A stretch of 60,385 nucleotides of DNA from Lysinibacillus boronitolerans JCM 21713 = 10a = NBRC 103108 (GTDB lineage: Bacteria; Bacillota; Bacilli; Bacillales_A; Planococcaceae), in assembly GCF_000772935.1 (NCBI RefSeq), contig NZ_JPVR01000058.1, positions 1 through 60,385 of the forward strand. Reading direction: 5' to 3'. Below, in pieces: positions 1 to 8,168 of this stretch. Each line of letters starts with the position of its first letter. Position 1 is the stretch's first letter. The notes beneath the pieces were generated by a model. The model was not told the DNA's origin. It did no database searches and worked only from the letters and a program-made list of their open reading frames with translations. A program made the position numbers and the translations under genes.

Positions 1-2
1 AA

Positions 3-47
3 AGACTGTAGGCAAACTCAAAATTTCATTGAGTTTGTCTACAGTCT
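3..47. repeat. 18-bp-stem inverted repeat, AGACTGTAG family (left copy)
   Basis: Arms 3-20 and 30-47 pair over 18 bp, with one position (12) that becomes a G-U wobble in RNA, around a 9-nt loop. The outer arm AGACTGTA(G/A)ACAAA recurs at 60338-60351 at the other end of the window with a different inner stem. It lies beyond the 3' end of mprF and just before a second hairpin. It may act as a bidirectional terminator or be a dispersed palindromic repeat. Confidence 0.7.
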
Positions 48-48
48 G

Positions 49-75
49 AAAGCCCTACTTTATGTAGGGCTTTTT
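49..75 (+). terminator. Rho-independent terminator of a gene left of the window
   Basis: AAAGCCCTAC (49-58) pairs with GTAGGGCTTT (64-73) around a 5-nt loop and runs into TTTTT on the plus strand. The gene it would end lies outside the window. Confidence 0.75.
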
Positions 76-167
76 CGTCTTTATTCATGTCTTAAGAATA
101 ATTTCTTGTGCATTCACATCTTGCTTCATGCAGCACCTGGATTATCATTATTTAAAAGTTTAAATAC

Positions 168-2693
168 TTACTTTTTCCTCTTTTGCCCGATTAACAACGT
201 AATTTGTGCCATTGTGAACGGTAATGAGGATTTCTTCCGATACGCTACATACTTTGGTACCCAAAAATCCGCATATTTTAGCTTAAAGTTTTTTAATCCT
301 TTAAAATGATAGAAATGCTGCCCATGTAGAAAGATTTGTGCAGCTATTTTTTCACTTAAAAAGGAATATCTAGACTGTCCGACATTGGATAAAGGCGACA
401 TCCCCATGTTAAAGACACGATAGCCTTCCGATTTTGCCCATTCAAATAATGATAGGAAAATGAAATCCATTGTTCCAGATGGCGAACCAGGCTTAAACCT
501 CATAAGATCCACAGAAACTCTTTCGCCTCGATCATACATCGGCATAATACTAGCAAAGCCAAACGTTCCTTGTGCGCCACGTAAAATGGCAATATTTGAA
601 GTGCTTAAATAATGTTCATCAAAAAAACCGAGCGAAAAACCTTTCTCTGCTCTTCCCTGCAACCATTTTGTTGATACCTCTTTCAATTCCTTCATGACTT
701 CCTTAGAATAAGGAGGACTCAGTATTTCTACTATATAATTTTCTCGTTCAAACTTATTTTTTATCGCTCGACTTCCCTTCATTTCTTTACCTGTGAGGGT
801 AAATTTCTCTAGATCTACAAATGCCTCCTCACCAAGCTTAAAGAAACTATATCCATACTCATGTAATGCAGAGAAAATTTTATTGTTTATCTCATAAAAG
901 ACAGGTGTATAACCATGCCGATCTGCCAATTCTAAAAATTCTTGGATAGCAGATAAAAAATCAGATTCATTTCCAACTGGATCTCCAAGAACAATAATCT
1001 TATCTGCATAAATTTGATAAGAGAATAAAACAGTTCCTTTTTCATTCCAATGTACAAATTTATCATGCAAAAAAATCAGATGTGAATACTCCGTTCCCTT
1101 ATAGGTCATCAAATGATTTTTAATAGCTTCCTCATGCTCAATAGATAAAAGATTTACCATTTTCTTAGGTGTACGTATAAAATAACCTATATAAAAAATA
1201 ACAATGGCGATAAGAATACCGATGACAGCACTATAAAAGAGGTCGTGATAATCGGTTATAATATAGTCCTGTAGGGCACTAGGAAAATGAATTTTGGCAG
1301 AGGGTAAATTGACATAACCAATCATCACATACATAGCTGTAATAACTGTTACTATCGCAAGGTCAAGTATGACAATTCCCCATGTCAAAACATAACTTTC
1401 TCGATAAAACTGCTTTTTGGATACCATTAATAACACTGTGACAATTACTAAAAAAATAGCTTCCTCATAATCAAGACCTTTAAAAATAGAAAATATCGCC
1501 GAACTACTTAACACTACTATTGCGAGCTGATATGCCCTTTTTACTTTATATTTTATCCCCCTACATAACCCTAAGAGGATAAAGCCCGCCGCTACCGTCA
1601 TTTGGTGTGAGACATTCATTATTGGTGAGGATAAAAATTCCTGAGCAATTTTTAGACGACTTAGCACCCCTGGCATTGCTGCAGATAGCAATAAAATAAT
1701 GCCAGAAATAAACACCAATATTGTTAATAGCAAATGGCTTAGTTTTTGAAAAATAATATTAGGTAAGTCATCCCAAGATTGATTCCACCGCATCCAATAT
1801 TCTTTAATAAATAAGAATGCGGAAACCAAAAATGGTAGAACAAAATAGCCAATACGGTACAAAATTAATAGAAACAACACTTTTTCATCAGCAATTCCTA
1901 TACTTTGTGTTCCCCACAAAAAAACGAGATCAAAGGAGCCAACTCCGCCAGGTATCATACTGACTATTCCTGCACTAGAAGCAATTAAAAATATAGGAAT
2001 TAATGCGGATAATTCTATTGGAATCTTCAAAATAAACGTTAAAGCCCAAATTACGAAAAATACAGCAAGCCACTCAGCTATTGAAGTGGCCATCAATTGA
2101 AGTGATATTTTTGGTTTTAAAGAACTTTCCTTTTTATATCGAATCATATACATCGCCCAAAAAGCTGGTACATATAGGCTGACAAGAACAACTGCAATCG
2201 ATAACCACCGTTCTTCTTTTAGCAATGGGAAATCCCAAAAGAATATATACATAATCCACGTTAACAAAGAAATCCCTGTTAAATAGAACAGGGTGACCGA
2301 AGCAATACTTCTGATCATGCCTTCCTTATCTTCTTTATATTTGGAATAAAAGTAATCACGTAAGAATATACCAACTAACCCTCCAAAGCCAATAAGGTTT
2401 GAAAAGGTATTTACAATAAATGAATGATTGAGCAAATTACGTCTATTGATGTTGATGCCTAATATATTTGCTAAAATAACATCGTAAAAAATCATTGGTG
2501 TAATTGCGAAAAAAGTGATTAGAAAAATCAATAAAAGCTCCCATAGCTGAAGCTCATTCACTTCTTTTCGTAGTAAATGAACATCTATCCCACTCACTGA
2601 TTGTTGGATTTCATAAATAGCTACCACCAAAAGTAATATTGGAAATAGAATCTTCAAAAATTTCAATAGTGTCTCTTTTCGGACGTTAAACAT
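168..2693 (-). CDS. mprF: Phosphatidylglycerol lysyltransferase / flippase MprF
   Basis: Membrane enzyme that transfers lysine (or alanine) from aminoacyl-tRNA to phosphatidylglycerol and flips the product outward, reducing envelope negative charge and giving resistance to cationic peptides. At 841 aa it has the family length. The N-terminal ~500 residues are a string of hydrophobic segments (flippase part). Residues ~540-841 form the soluble DUF2156 synthase domain, with the typical late segments DLMRFKPGSPSGTMDFIF and FNMGMSPLSNVG. The ATG at 2693 is preceded by AGGTTAGG. It is a single gene read from a promoter at 2778-2806 that is nearly identical to the one upstream of ktrC. Identification rests on architecture and motif memory; lysine versus alanine specificity cannot be read. 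Confidence 0.93.
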   Translation of the reverse strand: MFNVRKETLLKFLKILFPILLLVVAIYEIQQSVSGIDVHLLRKEVNELQLWELLLIFLITFFAITPMIFYDVILANILGININRRNLLNHSFIVNTFSNLIGFGGLVGIFLRDYFYSKYKEDKEGMIRSIASVTLFYLTGISLLTWIMYIFFWDFPLLKEERWLSIAVVLVSLYVPAFWAMYMIRYKKESSLKPKISLQLMATSIAEWLAVFFVIWALTFILKIPIELSALIPIFLIASSAGIVSMIPGGVGSFDLVFLWGTQSIGIADEKVLFLLILYRIGYFVLPFLVSAFLFIKEYWMRWNQSWDDLPNIIFQKLSHLLLTILVFISGIILLLSAAMPGVLSRLKIAQEFLSSPIMNVSHQMTVAAGFILLGLCRGIKYKVKRAYQLAIVVLSSSAIFSIFKGLDYEEAIFLVIVTVLLMVSKKQFYRESYVLTWGIVILDLAIVTVITAMYVMIGYVNLPSAKIHFPSALQDYIITDYHDLFYSAVIGILIAIVIFYIGYFIRTPKKMVNLLSIEHEEAIKNHLMTYKGTEYSHLIFLHDKFVHWNEKGTVLFSYQIYADKIIVLGDPVGNESDFLSAIQEFLELADRHGYTPVFYEINNKIFSALHEYGYSFFKLGEEAFVDLEKFTLTGKEMKGSRAIKNKFERENYIVEILSPPYSKEVMKELKEVSTKWLQGRAEKGFSLGFFDEHYLSTSNIAILRGAQGTFGFASIMPMYDRGERVSVDLMRFKPGSPSGTMDFIFLSLFEWAKSEGYRVFNMGMSPLSNVGQSRYSFLSEKIAAQIFLHGQHFYHFKGLKNFKLKYADFWVPKYVAYRKKSSLPFTMAQITLLIGQKRKK

Positions 2694-2772
2694 ATGCCTA
2701 ACCTACTTCCTATGAGCTATATTAGAACTTCTATTACCTAAATCATTTTTTTAGGTAACGGACTATTTCCAT

Positions 2773-2807
2773 ATTGTAACGTATTCTTTGCTATATGTAT
2801 TGTCAAA
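2773..2807 (-). promoter_or_regulatory. Sigma-A promoter of mprF, shared with ktrC
   Basis: On the minus strand TTGACA (2801-2806), a 17-bp spacer and TACGTT (2778-2783) form a good promoter about 85 bp upstream of the mprF ATG. The 35-bp block is almost the same as 12212-12246 before ktrC (2 differences). The spacer and -35 carry an imperfect palindrome (TTTGC-ATA-TG-TATTG-CAAA), so an operator is possible. Confidence 0.65.
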
Positions 2808-2885
2808 GTAAAGTACTCCTATTCATACTATTCACAAACAACCGAACAATTTTGCTTATCTGCCTACTCCTACTAATCGCCTTAA

Positions 2886-2931
2886 AAAAGACATTTTCAT
2901 TTCCCCTATACAGTAGAGAAATAAAAATGTC
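2886..2931 (-). terminator. Probable terminator downstream of dctR
   Basis: GACATTTTCATTTC (about 2890-2903) and GAAATAAAAATGTC (about 2918-2931) form a 14-bp stem with one wobble. On the minus strand it is followed by TTTTTT. It lies about 190 bp beyond the dctR stop. Confidence 0.55.
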
Positions 2932-3121
2932 CATATTCAATAAAGTTAACAATTTTACAAGCATATCTGGATTTGAAAACTCATCCCTACTCCTTACTAT
3001 TCGAATTTACATGCTACCTTATATGTATGGGGAGATCGGGCTTCTTGCTCTCCTTTATAATAGAGCTTTTAGAACGCCTCCTAAATTGGCTCTATCTTGT
3101 ATCAGTACATATAACTAATCA

Positions 3122-3829
3122 TTAAATATAATAGCGATGAATAGGACGTCCTACGTTTCCATATTGTATATCTACTTTTAATAGCTTCTGCTTTTCTAAA
3201 AAGTCTAGATAGCGTCTAGCTGTTACACGTGCTGTACCTATATAAGTTGATACCTCTTCTGCTGATACTGCCTCACCACTTTTTTTTATATATGCAAGTA
3301 CCTTATCTAAGGTAGCTCGATTAAACCCTTTTGGGAGTTCTTCTATAAGAATGGCGTCCATTCCTGTTGTTTCTACTACAATTTGTTCAGGAAGACGCTG
3401 TTGCATTAAATGATCGACATCATGCTGAGTTAAATCTTGCATACCGCTTATTTTTCTTCTATAGCTTTGATAATTTTTTAAAGTCTGCTCAATCCGCTCA
3501 AACGTAAAAGGTTTCATAATATAATCATAGACACCTAAGTGTAAAATTCGCTGCACAGTGGGCATATCATTCGCAGCTGTTACAGCAATAACATCAACAG
3601 GAAGATGCTCTTCTCGGATTTTCCCTAACGTAATAATGCCATCTTGCTCTGGCATAAAAATGTCCATAAAGACAAGCTCTGGGGTTAATTGTTTAATTTT
3701 TTGAATTCCCTCAATTCCATTGCTAGCATAGCCAACTAATGAAAAACCTTTGATTTGTTCAATAAATTGTCTGTTCACTTCTCGTACCATTGGATCATCT
3801 TCTATTAATAAGACATTTATTACATCCAT
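3122..3829 (-). CDS. dctR: Response regulator of the CitB/DcuR type (DctR)
   Basis: Cytoplasmic response regulator, partner of the kinase immediately upstream. Residues 1-120 are a receiver domain with the acidic pair D11/D12, phospho-acceptor D56 in FMDIFMP, T84 and K106 in YIMKPF. The C-terminal ~70 residues form a DNA-binding helix-turn-helix of the type that follows citrate/fumarate receivers. At 235 aa it matches DcuR, CitT and B. subtilis DctR. The kinase stop codon TAG is directly followed by the ATG of this gene, so translation is probably coupled. Expected role: activate dctP when external C4-dicarboxylates are sensed. The name is assigned from the adjacent dctP-type transporter. Confidence 0.88.
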   Translation of the reverse strand: MDVINVLLIEDDPMVREVNRQFIEQIKGFSLVGYASNGIEGIQKIKQLTPELVFMDIFMPEQDGIITLGKIREEHLPVDVIAVTAANDMPTVQRILHLGVYDYIMKPFTFERIEQTLKNYQSYRRKISGMQDLTQHDVDHLMQQRLPEQIVVETTGMDAILIEELPKGFNRATLDKVLAYIKKSGEAVSAEEVSTYIGTARVTARRYLDFLEKQKLLKVDIQYGNVGRPIHRYYI

Positions 3830-5431
3830 CTATACTTCTCCTAACTCAAATAAAATTAAGAAACTTGTTCCTTTCATAAATTCACTTATGACTTCAATAT
3901 CTCCATTGCCTTTTCTTACAATTTCATAGACTAAATGCAAGCCAATGCCCCGATTTTCACTAGCCTTTGATGAAAATCCATTTTCAAACATACGATCCTG
4001 CACCTCTTTGGTCATGCCAATCCCATTATCGGTAACTGCAATCGCTAAGACGCCATCATGCTCGTCTACAGAGATGGCTACATATTTATCTTCCTTCGAA
4101 AGGACATTTAAAGCCTCAAAAGCATTTTCGATTAAATTGCCAAACAACACAACAAAATCATGATGATCTAATAGAGGTGGAAATCGTTTAAAATGACTTT
4201 TCCGATCAATCTCAACCTCGATACCCAGTTCTTTTCCATAGCTTACTTTACTTAATAACAAACCTGAAATATTTTCATTATGAAAGCGTTCATTTAGAAA
4301 CTTCGTCAATGAGGCTTCATTTTCAGTAGTGACAGTAACATATTCAAGTGCTTGCTTTGTATGTCCCAATTGCAGTAGTCCTGCAATCGTATGAATCTTA
4401 TTTTTATGCTCATGGGTTTGCACACGCAATGCTTGAACAAAGGCCTTTACACCTGTTACTTCCTCCGCAAGCTTTTTCACAGCTGTTAAATCTTTAAACA
4501 TAGCCACTGCACCAACTAGCTCTCCATTCACAATAATAGGTACACGATTACTTAAGATACTATGATGATTAATGTAAAGCTCCTGATCATAAACAGGTGT
4601 TGCTGTTTCAACAATTTCAGGCAGACGGGTATCAGGCAAAACATCATAAATCTTTTGTCCAATACAGTCCTCTATTTTCCTAGTAACGCCTAAAATATCG
4701 GCCGCTTTTTCATTAAAAATGGTGATATTCATTTCCTTATCAACCGCTATTATTCCCTCATGCATGGCATTAAAGGTTTCTGTTCTTTCCACATACATTT
4801 TTGCAATTTCATGAGGTTCAAGCCCAAACATTTGTTTTTTTATATGTCGTCCAAGTGTATATGCACCGAAAATACTGAAAATCAGTGATATAACAATAGT
4901 TATCATAATTTCTCGCTCATAGCTTTGAAGCATTTCTAGCAGTGTGGGTAATGAATAGCCAACTACTACAATGCCCACTTGTTCCCTTTTATCATTAATA
5001 ATTGGCACGAAAGCCCGTATCATAACACCCGATTCTCCACGTGCCTTTGATACATAATAATGTTCACTAAATGCGGCGTTTAAATCCTGCGACTCACTGC
5101 GTTTTCCTATTTCCTTACTTACTGGGTGTGATAGTTTAATACGTTCCATATTCATTACAACAATATACTCGGCCTTATGAATCACCCTAATGCCATCTAC
5201 AATTTTATTAATATTTTTTGCAGATTCTTTTATATTGTCATTTTCCAAATGTACACTAAGCTCTGGTACATTGGATACAGTTCTTGCCACAAGCATTGCC
5301 CGCTGTCCAAAATCTTTTTCCTGTTCAGATAATAGGTTACCGAGTAAAAAAATACCACCTAGTAAAAAGGAGAGTGCAATGATTAAAAATGTCACTAACA
5401 GTATTTTGCCGTTCACAGGCATTTTCATCAT
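3830..5431 (-). CDS. dctS: DctS/CitA-type sensor histidine kinase
   Basis: Membrane sensor kinase for C4-dicarboxylates. With the start at 5431 (ATG ATG after GGAAGGAA) it has 533 aa. A membrane segment at ~9-32 is followed by an extracytoplasmic PAS-like sensor (~33-173), a second membrane segment (~174-193), a cytoplasmic PAS domain (~215-315), an H-box with HEHKNKIH (H340) and an HATPase with NLIENAFEA, DNGIGM and RGIGLHLV. This order is typical of DcuS/CitA/DctS kinases. A longer in-frame start at 5506 lacks a ribosome binding site and would put charged residues ahead of the first membrane helix. Promoter proposed at 5494-5522. Confidence 0.88.
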   Translation of the reverse strand: MMKMPVNGKILLVTFLIIALSFLLGGIFLLGNLLSEQEKDFGQRAMLVARTVSNVPELSVHLENDNIKESAKNINKIVDGIRVIHKAEYIVVMNMERIKLSHPVSKEIGKRSESQDLNAAFSEHYYVSKARGESGVMIRAFVPIINDKREQVGIVVVGYSLPTLLEMLQSYEREIMITIVISLIFSIFGAYTLGRHIKKQMFGLEPHEIAKMYVERTETFNAMHEGIIAVDKEMNITIFNEKAADILGVTRKIEDCIGQKIYDVLPDTRLPEIVETATPVYDQELYINHHSILSNRVPIIVNGELVGAVAMFKDLTAVKKLAEEVTGVKAFVQALRVQTHEHKNKIHTIAGLLQLGHTKQALEYVTVTTENEASLTKFLNERFHNENISGLLLSKVSYGKELGIEVEIDRKSHFKRFPPLLDHHDFVVLFGNLIENAFEALNVLSKEDKYVAISVDEHDGVLAIAVTDNGIGMTKEVQDRMFENGFSSKASENRGIGLHLVYEIVRKGNGDIEVISEFMKGTSFLILFELGEV

Positions 5432-5827
5432 TAAAAAATTCCTTCCTTTCAAATTTGCATTCCCATAATCAGTGGCACACTTATTTAGTTTTAAGATTAT
5501 CTGCAAAAAAATCTTTTGACAACACCTTTAGTCTAGATAAGTAGCAGAAAATATTGAATTTAATGAACAATATTATAAATTGATAATTTAAAAAGAACTT
5601 AATTATCACTCTATGTTTTTGTATTATAACAATAATTAATTAACTATAGCGTACCATAACAGGGATAGTTGTCGATATTACTATATTTATATGTAATTGT
5701 AAGTAAATGTACTTAATGAACGATATGTTTCTTATTTTCTAAATCTCTTTTTTCAAGAAATATTCGCTATGATACTTTTTAGTGAAAGCGATATCAAAGA
5801 GAAAATTTAGAAAAGAGGTAGCAAAAA
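5432..5827. promoter_or_regulatory. Divergent dctSR / dctP control region
   Basis: For dctSR (minus) TTGTCA (5517-5522), 17 bp and TAATCT (5494-5499) form a promoter. For dctP (plus) TATGAT at 5768-5773 is the likely -10, with no good -35, as expected for an activator-dependent promoter. Two near-identical 14-mers, TTAATGAACAATAT (5560-5573) and TTAATGAACGATAT (5713-5726), sit upstream of the two promoters and are candidate DctR sites. A perfect TGATAATT / AATTATCA inverted repeat is at 5581-5588 / 5601-5608. Confidence 0.5.
5783..5796 (+). promoter_or_regulatory. cre box (CcpA site) before dctP
   Basis: TGAAAGCGATATCA matches the catabolite response element consensus TGWNANCGNTNWCA at every defined position. 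It lies just downstream of the proposed -10 (5768-5773) and 32 bp before the dctP ATG, a position suited to repression by CcpA when preferred sugars are present. Confidence 0.72.
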
Positions 5828-7090
5828 ATGAAGTTACTGAAAAATTTGACTGTTCAGGTTATAGCGGCTATCATACTTGGGATTATTGTCGGAGCCATTT
5901 TCCCCGAGTTCGGTGCCAGCTTAAAAATCTTAGCAGATCTATTCATTAAATTAATTAAAATGTTAATTGCCCCTATTATTTTCCTAACAGTCGTTATTGG
6001 AATCGGCAGTATGGGAGATATGAAAAAGGTCGGGAAAATCGGAGGTAAGGCATTACTTTACTTCGAAATAGTTTCCACAATTGCATTAGCAATCGGAATT
6101 GCTGTTGCTTTAATCGTAAGTCCTGGTACAGGCTTGGATACATCAGGTGCATCTGATGCTGATATTTCGAAATATACAACTGCTGCAGCTGAATCTGAGC
6201 AGGGCTTAGGTGCCTTCATTTCTAGTATTATTCCAGAGAATGTAGTTGGTGCATTGGCAACTGGTCAATTATTACCCGTCCTATTCTCTGCTGTTTTATT
6301 TGGCTTAGCAGCTGCCTCAATCGGAGCACCTGCAAAACCAGTTATCACATTCTTTGAGCAAGTAGCAGAGATCTTCTTCAAGATTGTCAGTATGGTCATG
6401 AAAATATCACCAATCGGAGCCTTTGGTGCAATGGCCTATACAATTGGGAATTTTGGTTTAAAATCTTTAGGTAATTTAGGTCTATTAATGGCTGCCGTAT
6501 ATATTACAATGTTTTTATTTGTTGTCTTTATTTTAGGTGCCATTGCAAAGTTCTTTGGATTTAGCATCTTTAAATTTATCGCTTATATTAAAGATGAAAT
6601 TTTCTTAGTAATTGGGACTTCCTCTTCTGAATCAGCTCTGCCATCTATGATGCGAAAGCTTGAGAATTATGGCTGCTCGAAGCAGGTTGTAGGTTTAGTC
6701 GTTCCTACTGGGTACTCCTTCAATCTAGATGGGACTTCCATCTACCTGTCCATGGCTGCATTGTTTATCGCACAAGCATATGGAATGGAACTAACTTGGA
6801 TTCAAATCATTACACTGCTCGGAATTTTAATGATTACTTCTAAAGGTGCAGCAGGTGTAACAGGCTCAGGATTTATTACATTAGCAGCAACTTTGGCGGC
6901 ATTCCCAATGATACCAGTGGAAGGAATAGCGCTGTTAATCGGGGTAGATCGCTTTATGTCTGAGGCTCGTGCTGTAACAAATTTAATTGGTAATGGTGTA
7001 GCTTGTGTGGTCGTTTCAAAATCTGAAAAAGAGTTTGATATAGCTATGGAAGAACGTGCACTTCAAGGAAAGACCACTATTTCTTCCTAA
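5828..7090 (+). CDS. dctP: C4-dicarboxylate:cation symporter DctP (DAACS family)
   Basis: Membrane symporter that imports fumarate, succinate or malate (family relatives take glutamate/aspartate) with protons or sodium. The 420 aa fit the DAACS family. The serine-rich re-entrant motif is present as GTSSSESALPSMM (~residues 258-270), followed by the substrate/cation helix with SFNLDGTSIY and the late helix DRFMSEARAVTNLIGN. Eight or so hydrophobic segments are visible. The start has AAGAGGT nine bases upstream. The neighbouring DctS/DctR pair argues for C4-dicarboxylates over glutamate. A cre box upstream predicts carbon catabolite repression. Confidence 0.92.
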   Translation: MKLLKNLTVQVIAAIILGIIVGAIFPEFGASLKILADLFIKLIKMLIAPIIFLTVVIGIGSMGDMKKVGKIGGKALLYFEIVSTIALAIGIAVALIVSPGTGLDTSGASDADISKYTTAAAESEQGLGAFISSIIPENVVGALATGQLLPVLFSAVLFGLAAASIGAPAKPVITFFEQVAEIFFKIVSMVMKISPIGAFGAMAYTIGNFGLKSLGNLGLLMAAVYITMFLFVVFILGAIAKFFGFSIFKFIAYIKDEIFLVIGTSSSESALPSMMRKLENYGCSKQVVGLVVPTGYSFNLDGTSIYLSMAALFIAQAYGMELTWIQIITLLGILMITSKGAAGVTGSGFITLAATLAAFPMIPVEGIALLIGVDRFMSEARAVTNLIGNGVACVVVSKSEKEFDIAMEERALQGKTTISS

Positions 7091-7270
7091 GAAAAATGGT
7101 AGAAATGATAGCCATCTCTGTTTCACTACACTCTTTATCATTCTAGTAAAAGCTATGAACTTATGGATTGACGCTGACAACCAACAAACAATCAGCTTAC
7201 ACTATCACCCAAAATAAAATGTTTACACTCTAGTAAAAAAGTGAAAGTTAATAGTAAGAGGTGATAGTGA

Positions 7271-7474
7271 ATGAATGATAAAAAACAGGCGAAAACACGT
7301 AATACGAATAACCCTGATGTATTGGATACAGATAAAGAAAGTATTTTTGATAAACACGAGGACATGAAAACCGTTGATCCAATACCTGTCGAAGAATTGA
7401 ATGAAAAAGTGAAAGATGAACAACATAAATCCAAAACTAAGGATTCCTCAGCAACAGATAAGCGCTATCGATAA
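7271..7474 (+). CDS. Small hydrophilic protein of unknown function
   Basis: A 67-residue, very polar protein rich in Lys, Asp, Glu and Asn, with no membrane segment, cysteine or recognised domain. AAGAGGTGATAGTGA precedes the ATG with good spacing, and a strong terminator follows at 7523-7562, so it is a plausible stand-alone gene. Composition resembles small intrinsically disordered proteins common in Bacillales. I do not recognise the family. Confidence 0.6.
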   Translation: MNDKKQAKTRNTNNPDVLDTDKESIFDKHEDMKTVDPIPVEELNEKVKDEQHKSKTKDSSATDKRYR

Positions 7475-7522
7475 TGTGAAGGTAGAATTTTTAATTATAG
7501 TGCTGCAAAAATGGATAAATAT

Positions 7523-7562
7523 AAAAAGTCGACCTAATTCATTATTATGGGTCGACTTTTTT
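7523..7562 (+). terminator. Rho-independent terminator
   Basis: AAAAAGTCGACC (7523-7534) pairs with GGTCGACTTTTTT (7549-7561). It ends the 67-aa gene and stands before the GNAT gene at 7590. Confidence 0.85.
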
Positions 7563-7589
7563 GATACTATTTGTTAAAGGGGGTAAATC

Positions 7590-8132
7590 ATGAGTAAAAT
7601 ACCAATTATGAAAACGGAAAGGTTACTATTGAGACCTATTACACACGAGGATTTAAAAGCAATGTATGACTACTCTTCCCGTGAAAATGTGGCGCGTTAT
7701 GTTACATGGCAAGCACACACGAGCTTAGAGGATACAAAGGCTTTTATGGCATTAATTTTTAATGGTTATCAGCAAGGCAATTTGATGCTATGGGGTATTG
7801 AATATGCAGGCACAATTATTGGAACGATTGATTTTGTCACGATTAATGATACCCATAAATACGCGGAAATTGGCTATGTGCTTTCTGAGGATTTTTGGAA
7901 TAAGGGATTCACAACTGAAGCAACAAAAAAACTCATTGAATTCGGTTTTAATGAATTAGATTTAGTACGTATCCAAGCACGATGCTTTGAAGAAAACATT
8001 GGCTCCCAAAAGGTTATGGAGAAGTCAGGTATGCAGTTTGAAGGTTTATTACGGAAAAGTATGCTTGTTAAGGGACAATACCAAAATGTAAAAATGTACG
8101 CTATAACTGATGATGATTATCGAAACCTCTAG
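7590..8132 (+). CDS. GNAT N-acetyltransferase, RimJ/RimL type
   Basis: Cytoplasmic acetyl-CoA-dependent acyltransferase of 180 aa. It begins with the usual ERLLLRPITHEDL strand-helix, has IGYVLSEDFWNKGF as the acetyl-CoA-binding loop region (~residues 90-105), and a C-terminal RIQARCFEENIGSQKVMEKSG motif (~125-145), the RimJ/RimL pattern. AAGGGGG lies eight bases before the ATG. The substrate cannot be deduced; relatives modify ribosomal protein N-termini, amino acids or antibiotics. It converges on the S66 peptidase group and ends in its own hairpin. Confidence 0.85.
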   Translation: MSKIPIMKTERLLLRPITHEDLKAMYDYSSRENVARYVTWQAHTSLEDTKAFMALIFNGYQQGNLMLWGIEYAGTIIGTIDFVTINDTHKYAEIGYVLSEDFWNKGFTTEATKKLIEFGFNELDLVRIQARCFEENIGSQKVMEKSGMQFEGLLRKSMLVKGQYQNVKMYAITDDDYRNL

Positions 8133-8139
8133 CAAATAG

Positions 8140-8166
8140 AGCCTTGCTACGTTTGCAAGGCTTTAT
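8140..8166 (+). terminator. Terminator between convergent genes
   Basis: AGCCTTGC (8140-8147) pairs with GCAAGGCT (8154-8161), followed by TTATC. It serves the GNAT gene at 7590-8132 and may slow minus-strand transcription too. Confidence 0.6.
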
Positions 8167-8168
8167 CA

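Larger units (their letters stand above)
2694..3121. other. 428-bp gap between mprF and dctR
   Basis: Besides the mprF promoter and the A/T-rich hairpin at 2886-2931, I see no convincing gene. A 107-codon plus-strand frame at 2795-3118 has no ribosome binding site, overlaps the promoter and hairpin, and resembles nothing known. On the minus strand, 3020-3090 contains GGAGG-like and AGAGC/GCTCT pieces but no usable ORF. Confidence 0.5.

Noticed and set aside
2795..3118. 107-codon plus-strand frame between mprF and dctR
   Set aside because: No ribosome binding site, runs through the mprF promoter and a minus-strand hairpin, composition not protein-like.
7192..7434. Minus-strand ORFs overlapping the 67-aa gene
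   Set aside because: No ribosome binding site; the plus-strand frame has one and is followed by a matching terminator.
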